From NCBI GenBank assembly GCA_022839995.1, contig JALHIN010000004.1, positions 48,825 through 112,824 of the forward strand: DNA of 64,000 nucleotides. The letters run 5' to 3'. The DNA is from 79-D21 sp022839995 (GTDB lineage Bacteria > Synergistota > Synergistia > Synergistales > 79-D21). Shown piece after piece: positions 33,671 to 41,376 of the stretch; position 1 is the stretch's first letter; each line of letters begins with the position of its first letter. Made by a program: the position numbers and the translations under genes. The notes under the pieces are model-generated. The model was not told the origin of the DNA. It was given only the letters and a program-made list of their open reading frames with translations, and searched no databases.

Positions 33671-34573
33671 TTATGATACCCCTCCCGCGCGGCCGGTTTC
33701 GCGGGAGGCAAGCAGCGAGGAGGCCGAGTAAAGGGCCAGGGCGGCCCAGACGCAGGCGAAGGTGACCCACTCCACCTTCGAAAGCTTTTCGCCGTAGAGG
33801 AACATGCCGATGGCGAACCCGATGGTGGGGGAAAGGTACTGGAGGAGGCCGACGGTCACCAGGCTCAGCCGCCTGGCCCCGTAGGCGAACCAGATGAGGG
33901 GGACCGATGTCACCAGCCCGGTTCCTGCCAGCAGTCCCGCCCGGGCGGGGTTGCCGGCTGCAAACCCCGACGAGGGGCCGAGGATCAGCCAGGCGAGGGC
34001 CGGGAGGACCAGCACCAGGGTTTCCACGAAGAGCCCCGTCAGGGCGTCCACGGGGGCGAGCTTGCGGATCAGGCCGTAGAGGGAGAACGACAGGGCCAGT
34101 CCCAGCGCCACCGCCGGGAGGTGTCCCAGGAGGGCGACCTGGAAGGAGACACCGGCGGCGGCCAGGGCGATGGCGGCCCACTGGACCGGGCGCAGCCGGT
34201 CCTTCAGGAAGGCCACGCCGAAAAAGACGTTCACCAGGGGATTGATGTAGTATCCGAGGGCGGTTTCCAGGATCTTCCCCTCGTTCACCGCCCAGATGTA
34301 GACCAGCCAGTTGATGCCGATCATCAGGCTGCTTCCGCAGAGCAGGAGACGGACGCGGCGGTCTGCCAGCACGCGCTTGAGGCTCTCGACCCGGCGGGTC
34401 GCCGCCAGCAGGAGGCCGACGAACAGCATGGACCAGGCGATGCGGTGGCAGAGGATCGTCAGCGCGGGGACGCCGTCCAGGGCCTTCCAGTAGACGGGGA
34501 GGATTCCCCAGGCCGCATAGGCCGCCAGCATCGAAAAAAGCCCTTTCCTGCGCTCTGCAAGGCTTGTTTCCAC
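33671..34573 (-). CDS. rarD: RarD-type EamA-family transporter
   Basis: 300 residues from a GTG, ten predicted helices. It has the RarD signatures GLFSMLAAYAAWGILPVYWKAL at the N-terminus, INPLVNVFFGVAFLKDRL near 110 and LLQYLSPTIGFAIGMFLYGEKL near 245. RarD proteins are inner-membrane metabolite exporters/importers of the DMT superfamily with undefined substrates. It stands alone on the minus strand, divergent from mnmA. Confidence 0.9.
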   Translation of the reverse strand: METSLAERRKGLFSMLAAYAAWGILPVYWKALDGVPALTILCHRIAWSMLFVGLLLAATRRVESLKRVLADRRVRLLLCGSSLMIGINWLVYIWAVNEGKILETALGYYINPLVNVFFGVAFLKDRLRPVQWAAIALAAAGVSFQVALLGHLPAVALGLALSFSLYGLIRKLAPVDALTGLFVETLVLVLPALAWLILGPSSGFAAGNPARAGLLAGTGLVTSVPLIWFAYGARRLSLVTVGLLQYLSPTIGFAIGMFLYGEKLSKVEWVTFACVWAALALYSASSLLASRETGRAGGVS

Positions 34574-34683
34574 TTGGATCGTCCCCTTCGTTCGGAAAGC
34601 CTCTTCCGAGAATCGTGTATATTGTACAGAAAAGAGCCCGCCCCGGCGAAAAACCGGTGCGGGAATTTTCCTGGAGGTTTCTC

Positions 34684-35724
34684 ATGCCGCATCCGGAACG
34701 CAAGAGAGTCGGAGTCCTCGTGAGCGGGGGCGTCGACAGCACGGTGGCTGCCCTTCTCCTCAAGCGGGAGGGTCACGAGGTCGTGGGGCTGAGCCTCGTC
34801 CTTTGCGGCGAAGCCCCGGCCGAAGAGGCGGCTCGCCAGTGCGACAGGCTCGGGATTCCCCATTCGGTCCTGGACCTTTCCGGGGCGTTCGAGGACGCGG
34901 TGCTGGGACCCTTCCGGGAAAGCTACCGGAGGGGTGAAACTCCCAGCCCCTGCGTGGACTGCAATGCCAACCTCAAGTTCGGCCTGGCCTGGGACCTCGC
35001 CGAGGCGACCCTTCACCTGGAGGCGATGGCTTCCGGCCACTATGCCCGGGCGGGGATCGACGGGGAAGGGCCCTACCTGGCCCGCGGGATCGACCGGGCC
35101 AGGGACCAGAGTTACTTCCTGTACGGCATCTCTCCCCGGAGGCTGGGCCGCCTCCTGCTTCCCCTCGGGTCCCTGGACAAGAAAACGGTCCGGTCGCTGG
35201 CGGCCGATGCCGGCCTTGCGGTCAGCGAAAAGCCGGACAGCATGGACCTCTGTTTCGCGGGACAGGGAGATTACCGGGCCCTGCTGGACGAAAGCGATTT
35301 TCAGAAAGGCCCCATCGTCGGCCTGGACGGCAAGGTCCTCGGCGAGCACAGGGGACTCGCGGGGTACACCGTGGGGCAGCGCAAGGGGCTTGGAGTGGCT
35401 GCCGCAGAACCCCTTTACGTCGCCCGGATCGACCGGGACCGAAACGTCCTCCTCGTCGCTTCGCGGGAAGCCCTGATGGCCACGCGGGTCACGGCGGGCC
35501 GGGTCAACGTGCTGCAACCCCGCTTTTTGGAAAAGGGAGACCTTTTTTTCGGGAAAATCCGTTCCAACGGGGAACCGTCTCCGTGTCGAGTGATTCGCTG
35601 GGAAGGGGTCCGGCTCACGGTCGATTTCGAGGAACCGGTTTTTGCCCCGGCCCCCGGCCAGAAGCTGGTCCTCTACGACGCCGCGGAGCGTGTCGTGGCG
35701 GGGGGAACGATCCTGGCCGGTTGA
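34684..35724 (+). CDS. mnmA: tRNA-specific 2-thiouridylase MnmA
   Basis: 346 residues from an ATG at 34684 with a CTGGAGG site; a longer open frame upstream lacks one. The PP-loop SGGVDSTVAALLL lies near 13-25, catalytic Cys in SPCVDCN (about 96), the second Cys in SMDLCFAG (about 192), and the GYTVGQRKGLGV loop near 228. It adds sulfur at U34 of Lys/Glu/Gln tRNAs. The protein is slightly shorter than the E. coli enzyme but complete. Confidence 0.95.
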   Translation: MPHPERKRVGVLVSGGVDSTVAALLLKREGHEVVGLSLVLCGEAPAEEAARQCDRLGIPHSVLDLSGAFEDAVLGPFRESYRRGETPSPCVDCNANLKFGLAWDLAEATLHLEAMASGHYARAGIDGEGPYLARGIDRARDQSYFLYGISPRRLGRLLLPLGSLDKKTVRSLAADAGLAVSEKPDSMDLCFAGQGDYRALLDESDFQKGPIVGLDGKVLGEHRGLAGYTVGQRKGLGVAAAEPLYVARIDRDRNVLLVASREALMATRVTAGRVNVLQPRFLEKGDLFFGKIRSNGEPSPCRVIRWEGVRLTVDFEEPVFAPAPGQKLVLYDAAERVVAGGTILAG

Positions 35725-35788
35725 CCGGAAGCGGGAAATTGCGATAGGATTTCGCCCTGGTCATTCCCGAGAGGAGATCGGTGCATCG

Positions 35789-37027
35789 GTGGGGCAAGGC
35801 GTCGTATCCCTTTGGATCCTGGGAGCCGTGCTGGTCCTGGTCGCGGTCAGGAAGGTCGGCCCCCTCAGCTTTGCGATCTGGCAGGTCATGGCCGCCGGTG
35901 CGGCGGCGGTCCTCCTGACGGGGCAGATTTCACCTGCGGAGGCCCTTCGGGCCGTGAACGCCGACGTCATGCTGTTCCTGTTCGGCATGTTCGTGCTGGG
36001 CGAGGCCCTCTGCGCCAGCGGGCTCATGTCGCGCCTTTCGATGGTCCTGTGCGGAGGGGCGAGAAACGTGGGGCAGCTGGTCGGAATCCTCCTGTTTTCC
36101 ATGGGGTTTTTCTCCGCCCTCCTGATGAACGACACGGTGGCGATCATCGGGACTCCCCTGGTTCTCTTCCTGGCCCGGCGCTGCTCGATCCCCCCGAAGC
36201 CGCTGCTTTTGGCCCTGGCCTTTGCCGTGACGATCGGGAGCGTGGCGAGCCCCATCGGCAACCCCCAGAACCTTCTTATCGCCCTGGCTTCCGAGGGGAA
36301 CCCCTTCGTGACCTTTTTCCGGTACCTGAACCTGCCGACGGTGATCTGCCTCGGGGCGGCCTGGCTGGTCCTCCGGTTCTTCCACCCCGGGCTTTTCGAC
36401 CGCCCCCTTTCCGCCCCTTCCCCGGAACCGGTGAAAGATCCTGCCCTCGCCCGGCTTTGCCTGGTTGCCATGGGGCTGGTGATGGCCCTGATCGTCCTCA
36501 AGGTCGCCCTTTTCTTCATCCGGCCCGGTGTCGACTTCCCGCTTTCGGCTATCGCGCTGGCGGGTTGCCTTCCGATTCTCCTGTTCAGCCCGCGCCGGGT
36601 TTCGATCCTAAAGGACCTGGATTGGTCAACGCTGGCGTTCTTTGCAGCGATGTTCGTCCTCATGGCAGCGGCCTGGGAAAGCGCCCCCTTCCAGAGACTG
36701 GCGGGCCAGGCCAGGACGCGCCTGGACTCGGTATCTGAAATCCTTGCCGCCGGAGTCCTGGTGAGCCAGGTCGTCTCCAACGTTCCCTTCGTCGCCCTTT
36801 CCCTTCCGCTCCTCCAGGGGGTCGGGGTGAAGGCCGCCATGGCCCTGGCTGCCGGCAGCACCCTGGCGGGAAACCTTTTCATCCTGGGCGCCGCGAGCAA
36901 CGTCATCATCATCCAGAATGCCGAAAAACGAGGGGAAACCCTCACTTTCTGGGAATTCGCGCGTCCCGGGATCCCTCTCACCGCCGCCTGCGCAGGGATC
37001 TACGGGCTTTTCCTGACGGTTTTCTAG
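35789..37027 (+). CDS. ArsB/NhaD (SLC13/CitM-like) ion permease
   Basis: 412 residues from a GTG at 35789. About 11 helices carry ion-transporter-superfamily signatures: ADVMLFLFGMFVLGEAL, MNDTVAIIGTPLVLFLA, a first hairpin motif SVASPIGNPQNLLIA and a second one AGSTLAGNLFILGAASNVIII. This two-hairpin pattern is that of ArsB, NhaD and SLC13 carriers. The substrate (arsenite, Na+/H+ or dicarboxylate) cannot be decided. Its 3' end overlaps the convergent nitroreductase gene by 4 bp. Confidence 0.87.
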   Translation: MGQGVVSLWILGAVLVLVAVRKVGPLSFAIWQVMAAGAAAVLLTGQISPAEALRAVNADVMLFLFGMFVLGEALCASGLMSRLSMVLCGGARNVGQLVGILLFSMGFFSALLMNDTVAIIGTPLVLFLARRCSIPPKPLLLALAFAVTIGSVASPIGNPQNLLIALASEGNPFVTFFRYLNLPTVICLGAAWLVLRFFHPGLFDRPLSAPSPEPVKDPALARLCLVAMGLVMALIVLKVALFFIRPGVDFPLSAIALAGCLPILLFSPRRVSILKDLDWSTLAFFAAMFVLMAAAWESAPFQRLAGQARTRLDSVSEILAAGVLVSQVVSNVPFVALSLPLLQGVGVKAAMALAAGSTLAGNLFILGAASNVIIIQNAEKRGETLTFWEFARPGIPLTAACAGIYGLFLTVF

Positions 37028-38154
37028 CGGGTTTCGGTTTCGACGAAGCGCTCGAGGGGGCGCCTCGGGCTCACCGGCCGGTGCGGAGCGGGCGCGAGGC
37101 CCACCCTCAGGATCATCTGGACCGTGCCCTCGATTTTCAGGCGGGAAGCGGCTTCCTCTTTCCAGGGCGATTCCTCCAGGACCTGGCTCATGGGATGGAC
37201 CGCCACGTCCCGGGCGGCAGCCTCCAGCCAGAAGGCTTCCAGGTCCCTCCCGGCCTGGACGGCGGATCGAGGGCTCCCGTCCGGGCTTCCGAGGACAAAG
37301 AACCCGGCGCAGGCTTCCGCCTGTTCCACGGCTCTTTTGACCCCCGCTTCCCGGAAAGACTTCCCCGACACGCTCTTCTCTCTGAAGAAAAGCGCCATGA
37401 AAGCCCGGACCGGCGCCGGAAGGCCCATGCCGGAAGTCGTCAGGCCGTCCCGGTGCTGCCGGGCGGCAGCCGGGGAGAAGCGGATCCAGCGGGCAAGCTC
37501 TTCCATTGCGTCGTCCCGGGAAGCCTGGACCCTGTTGGCCTCGACAGTCGCTTTGCCGATCCAGGTTCCTTCCGGGCTTTGCGAGGGGAAGAAGGTCCAG
37601 CGGGAAGGGGCCGTCCCGGCAAGGGCCCTCACGGTTTCTTCCGGCAGTTCCGTCGACGGGAGGTTTCCCCGGAAGGTGTCCCGTGCCAGGATCGCCTCCA
37701 GGGTTTTCGGATCGCCCGGCTCCGCTTTCGGTTCGAACCTTACCCGGGCCACCTGCGTGTCCGTCGGGTCCTCGACCGTGACCTCGACGATCGCCGCCAG
37801 CCCCTGGAGCCCCGCCCCGCGGACGAGGTTTTCCAGGAAGGCACCGATCGAGACCAGGGCTTCCCTCCGGTGGGGATCAACGGCGGGAAGGAGCCGCTGT
37901 TCGTCCAGGAGCACCAGGACCTCCCGCTCGGACAGGACCCGGACTTTCCAGGGCTGCGTGTTGTGGGAGCTGGGCGCCAGGCTGGCCAGGGCAAGCGAGG
38001 CGGCAACCGGTTCCGAGAGGCCGAGCCTTTCTGCTTCACCCGGTGCGAGGGGCCAGGGGCGGTGGATCTCCGTCCGGCCGGCCCGGAAAAACACGAAGGC
38101 CAGCAGGGCCCCCAGCACGAGAAAAAGCGTGACGAACAATCCCTGGTTTTTCAT
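37024..38154 (-). CDS. Membrane-anchored nitroreductase/Acg-family flavoprotein
   Basis: 376 residues. An N-terminal membrane helix (about 6-24) is followed by a nitroreductase fold: LASLAPSSHNTQPWKVRV (FMN phosphate-binding, about 56-73), AACAGFFVLG-like stretches and EAFWLEAAARDVAVHPMSQV near 310. The pattern SSHNTQPW is the mark of the Acg-like subgroup. Such proteins bind FMN without proven physiological substrates. It heads or joins a minus-strand redox gene group. Confidence 0.8.
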   Translation of the reverse strand: MKNQGLFVTLFLVLGALLAFVFFRAGRTEIHRPWPLAPGEAERLGLSEPVAASLALASLAPSSHNTQPWKVRVLSEREVLVLLDEQRLLPAVDPHRREALVSIGAFLENLVRGAGLQGLAAIVEVTVEDPTDTQVARVRFEPKAEPGDPKTLEAILARDTFRGNLPSTELPEETVRALAGTAPSRWTFFPSQSPEGTWIGKATVEANRVQASRDDAMEELARWIRFSPAAARQHRDGLTTSGMGLPAPVRAFMALFFREKSVSGKSFREAGVKRAVEQAEACAGFFVLGSPDGSPRSAVQAGRDLEAFWLEAAARDVAVHPMSQVLEESPWKEEAASRLKIEGTVQMILRVGLAPAPHRPVSPRRPLERFVETETR

Positions 38155-38160
38155 CGGTTT

Positions 38161-38631
38161 TCATCCTCTTTCCTTGAAAAGATCGGGTTTCAGGGGCTGT
38201 AGGACTCGAAGGAGTCCTTCCGGGTCGGGGGTTCCCACCACCACGGCTTTCCCGTTCTTCAGCCGGAACCGGAGCGCGGGCCCGGGAGAAACGGAAAACC
38301 AGGAAACCCCGTTCGAGAACTTCATCCCGACGCGGGTCCAGGGGATCCTTTCGATCTCGATCCGCTCGATCCCCGAAAAGGGGATGTGCTTCCCGATCAG
38401 CCAGCCCCACCGGACATAGACCCCTCGGTCGGTGACCCTCACTTCCATGCGGTTCGTCAGGACGACGATCAGCAGGACCAAGACGAGCCCCCATCCCATC
38501 CGCCTGGCCTCGCCTGGGGCCCCTGCACGATCGAGGAACAGCACCGCGAGTGCCATCGCCCCCAGGACCAGGGACAGGACGAACATGGTTTTCCAGCCGA
38601 CCTGCCGTTTCTCGTACCAGGTCACCGACAT
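38161..38631 (-). CDS. Bacterial PH-domain membrane protein
   Basis: 156 residues from an ATG with a GGAGGTG site. Two adjacent helices (about 14-33 and 44-61) precede a bPH-like domain of beta strands (MEVRVTDRGVYVRWGWLIGKHIPFSGIERIEIE, about 62-94; then FRLKNGKAVVVGTPDPEGLLRVL). Function unknown. It follows the QueG-like gene by 5 bases. Confidence 0.7.
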   Translation of the reverse strand: MSVTWYEKRQVGWKTMFVLSLVLGAMALAVLFLDRAGAPGEARRMGWGLVLVLLIVVLTNRMEVRVTDRGVYVRWGWLIGKHIPFSGIERIEIERIPWTRVGMKFSNGVSWFSVSPGPALRFRLKNGKAVVVGTPDPEGLLRVLQPLKPDLFKERG

Positions 38632-38636
38632 CGGCT

Positions 38637-39698
38637 TCACCTCCACCAATGGGGGGGCTCGGCATCGGCGGGCCGGGGGGCGTCGGGACCTACCCAGCGT
38701 TCGAGAAGGGCCTGCAGCTTCCCGGGGTCCCCCCCGGTCTGTTCCAGTTCGCCCCAGTCCGGCCGGCTCGTGAACGGGCACGTGCTGATGCAGACGCCGC
38801 AGTCGGTGCCCATGCGCCGCCACGCTTCGTAGCATCTCTCCCCGTCGAGGGGCCAGGGATGGGCCGCGCCCGTTGGGGCTGGATCTGAAGGGATCGCAAG
38901 GGCCGGGCAGTGGCGGGCGCACCGGCCGCAGGTTTCGCAGAAGGCTTTGGCAAGAGGGGCCGCTGGATCCGGTGAACCGGGGAGAAGCGGCATATCGGTC
39001 GTCACGACGGCCAGGCGGTGACAAGGCCCTAAGCGTCGGTTCAGCACTAGGCCGCTTCGCCCGAAAACGCCCAGGCCCGCCTCCACCGCGGCCCGGGAGG
39101 CCACCACGAGGTAGTTCCCGTCGGTATGGGCCCGGGCCCGGAAGCCTACCCGGCGGATGGCGGCCGCGGCAGCGATGGCGGCAACGGCCCCTCGGAGGTA
39201 GCCACGGGCGGATTCGGCCATTTCGGCGGCCCGGGGGCCCTTGTGGATCATGGCCGGGTCCATGGCGACCGAGATCACTAGTGCGAAGGGAAAATTCTCG
39301 GTGACGGGAGTGCCGTAGAAGGCCTCGGGCCGGCCCCGGTGGGAATAATAAATTTCGGGGGTCATGACGGCGATCCCCGCGTCGTCTGCGCCCAAAAAGT
39401 GCGCGAGCCCCAGGGCCCATCGGGTCAGTTTCGCCGGGTCGGTTTCGGTGGGTTCTCCGAGAGGGGAGCCCTCCGAGAGGGGGCGCAGGTCGGCCAGCAG
39501 GGAGAAAAGGGCGTCCGTTACGGGAGAGCCGAGGGGGTCGTAGGTCGGGCTTTCCGGGCTTCCGAGCAGCGGAAGGGCCCGAAGGGCGTCGTCCCGTTCC
39601 TTTTTCTCCGGGTGGCGGGCGTAATAGTCTTCACGGGCTGCCGATCCCTCCGGCCAAGCCATCCGGGCGAAAAGGGTGTCGCGTTCGTCGCTGCTCAA
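38637..39698 (-). CDS. QueG/reductive-dehalogenase-like iron-sulfur protein
   Basis: 353 residues from a TTG with a GGAGGG site. The N-terminal 220 residues resemble the corrinoid-binding fold of epoxyqueuosine reductase and respiratory dehalogenases in general layout (LVISVAMDPAMI, GVFGRSGLVLNRRLGPCHRLAVVTTDMPL). Two [4Fe-4S] motifs follow: CETCGRCARHCPALAI and CGVCISTCPF. No Tat signal is present, so it is cytoplasmic. It lacks the HEAT-repeat tail of classical QueG. Substrate unknown. Confidence 0.75.
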   Translation of the reverse strand: MSSDERDTLFARMAWPEGSAAREDYYARHPEKKERDDALRALPLLGSPESPTYDPLGSPVTDALFSLLADLRPLSEGSPLGEPTETDPAKLTRWALGLAHFLGADDAGIAVMTPEIYYSHRGRPEAFYGTPVTENFPFALVISVAMDPAMIHKGPRAAEMAESARGYLRGAVAAIAAAAAIRRVGFRARAHTDGNYLVVASRAAVEAGLGVFGRSGLVLNRRLGPCHRLAVVTTDMPLLPGSPDPAAPLAKAFCETCGRCARHCPALAIPSDPAPTGAAHPWPLDGERCYEAWRRMGTDCGVCISTCPFTSRPDWGELEQTGGDPGKLQALLERWVGPDAPRPADAEPPHWWR

Positions 39699-39753
39699 GG
39701 GAGTCCCTCCATTTCTGCAGGATCGTCCCCCTATTGTGCCATCGTGGACCCGG

Positions 39754-40071
39754 TTAGCCTAGCCGGGCCAGCCAGGCCGCCCCGGCGGTCCCCGCCAGCC
39801 ACAGGAGGCCGAGTGTACCGTCGAAGAAGAGGCCGCCCAGGCCCCGGCGCATGAGGGCAACTCGGAGATGGTAGACGACGTGGAAGAGGACCAGCACCGT
39901 AGTTAAGGGCTGGATCGCCATGTGGAGCCGGAAGGCTGCCGGCTTGGAGAGAAGCGCCCCGAACAGGCGGGGATGGACAACCGCGTACCCGGACAGGAAG
40001 TTCAGCGACAGGACGGGCACGAGAAGCCAGGCGAAAAACCGGTTGAGCCGGTGAAGGATCTTTTCGTTCAT
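39754..40071 (-). CDS. Cytochrome-b-like small membrane subunit
   Basis: 105 residues, three helices. His residues lie on the helix faces (H7 in ILHRLNRF, H49 in FRLHMAIQPL and H63/H67 in FHVVYHLRVAL), suitable for heme b. It is encoded 25 bases after the YedY-like molybdoenzyme, in the place of MsrQ/YedZ, and probably supplies its electrons. Strong GGGAGG site. Confidence 0.65.
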   Translation of the reverse strand: MNEKILHRLNRFFAWLLVPVLSLNFLSGYAVVHPRLFGALLSKPAAFRLHMAIQPLTTVLVLFHVVYHLRVALMRRGLGGLFFDGTLGLLWLAGTAGAAWLARLG

Positions 40072-40096
40072 CCGGAACCTCCCGCCAAGTCTTCCC

Positions 40097-40759
40097 CTAG
40101 TCTCCGAACATGGGGCCCGAGGAGTCTCCCTTGTTGCTGTATCCCCGTTTTTCCCAATACCCTCTGTAGGCCTCGTTGTCCGACAGCTCGATGCGGGTCA
40201 CCCAGCGGATCCACTTGTACCCCCACTTGGCTTCCGCCACGAGCTGGAATGGATACCCGTTCGCCTGCGGCAGGACGATCCCGTTGATCCTGTCGGCCAG
40301 CAGGATCTTCTTCTCCTTCAGGGTGTCCAGCGGGAGAGACGTCGTGTAGCCGTCGGCGGCGTGGAAAATGGCGATTTTCGCGGCGGGGAGGGCCCTGGCA
40401 AGGTCCAGGAGGTCCGAAACGAGGATCCCTTCCCACAGGGCCGTGACGCTCCAGCCTTCCACGCAGTCGATGCGGACGACCTTCTTCGATCGGGGGAGCT
40501 TTGCCGCGGCCTCCAGTGAAAGGGACTGGGGCTTCTCGACGAGCCCGTCCACGACCAGGCGGTAGGAAGCGGGGTCCACCTTCTGGACGCCCCGGATGGA
40601 GTTCTCCCGGAAGTCCTTCACGGACCCGAGCCGGATGCCCTGGTATTCCTTCACCTCCGCCGTGGCCAGGGGAACCGCTGCCTCGAGGGGCGCGCAAACA
40701 AAAAACAGGGCCGCGAGGAAGACGGCGGCAAGGAGTTTTGCGGGAATCCTGCATTTCAC
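40097..40759 (-). CDS. Exported molybdopterin-dependent oxidoreductase, YedY/MsrP-like
   Basis: 220 residues from a GTG with a GGAGGG site. The sulfite-oxidase-type Moco fold is recognised from YRLVVDGLVEKPQSLSLE, the Cys ligand in RIDCVEGWSV (about 100), the HAADGYTTSLPL loop and GYPFQLVAEAKWGYKWIRWVTRIEL. The N-terminus is a signal peptide (about 28 residues), but without the twin arginine normally needed to export a folded Moco enzyme. With the adjacent cytochrome-b-like gene it forms a MsrPQ-like pair. Confidence 0.85.
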   Translation of the reverse strand: MKCRIPAKLLAAVFLAALFFVCAPLEAAVPLATAEVKEYQGIRLGSVKDFRENSIRGVQKVDPASYRLVVDGLVEKPQSLSLEAAAKLPRSKKVVRIDCVEGWSVTALWEGILVSDLLDLARALPAAKIAIFHAADGYTTSLPLDTLKEKKILLADRINGIVLPQANGYPFQLVAEAKWGYKWIRWVTRIELSDNEAYRGYWEKRGYSNKGDSSGPMFGD

Positions 40760-40805
40760 GGGGATCCCTCCACTTCTTCGGAAAGGTTCAAGAGAACACG
40801 CGACA

Positions 40806-40834
40806 ATTATTCTCTAGCACTATATTGTTGTCAA
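40806..40834 (-). promoter_or_regulatory. Sigma-70 promoter of the YedY-like operon
   Basis: On the minus strand TTGACA (40834-40829), 17-base spacer, AATAAT (40811-40806), about 46 bases before the GTG start. Confidence 0.7.
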
Positions 40835-40920
40835 TCTAAAGCGAAAAAATGGCCTGTTTTCCCTCGGTCCCTTTGGCTTTAAACTGGTAAGGTGGAACCC
40901 GAAAAAGGAAGGTGAGGCGG

Positions 40921-41376
40921 GTGAAGGAAAAGGACCGGGAAATCGCGGAAGCCGTGCGCCGCCTGCTGGAATCGCAGCGGGTCGGGGTCCTGGGAACCTA
41001 CGGTGCGGGTTCTCCCTACTGCAGCCTGGTGGGGTTCAGCTTCGAACCCGGGCTCGAGCGGCTCTACTTTGCCACCACCCGCGCCACGCGGAAATTCGCC
41101 AACCTGATAGAAACCGGCCGTGTCGCCCTGCTCGTGGACAACCGGGCCAACCGGGAGGAGGATCTCCACGAGGCGAGCGCCCTGACGGTGGTGGGCCCAG
41201 TGAAAGAGCTGACCGGAACGGAACGGGAACGCGGGGCGAAGGTCCACCTGGCCCGCCATCCCTCGCTGGCCGGTTTCCTGGAATCGCCAACCACGGCCTT
41301 GCTGGCACTGGAGGCGGAACGGTACTTCCTCGTCCGGCGCTTCCAGGAGGTCATGGTCCTGGAGGTGGAGCGATGA
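40921..41376 (+). CDS. Pyridoxamine 5'-phosphate oxidase-like flavin-binding protein
   Basis: 151 residues from a GTG at 40921 (AAGGAAGGTG upstream; a GTG at 40912 is the alternative). Split-barrel pattern: VGVLGTYGAGSPYCSLVGFSF, LYFATTRATRKFANLIETGRVALLVDNR and a C-terminal YFLVRRFQEVMVLE. Such proteins bind FMN, F420 or heme. It overlaps the dikinase gene by 4 bp, so the two products are made together. Confidence 0.8.
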   Translation: MKEKDREIAEAVRRLLESQRVGVLGTYGAGSPYCSLVGFSFEPGLERLYFATTRATRKFANLIETGRVALLVDNRANREEDLHEASALTVVGPVKELTGTERERGAKVHLARHPSLAGFLESPTTALLALEAERYFLVRRFQEVMVLEVER

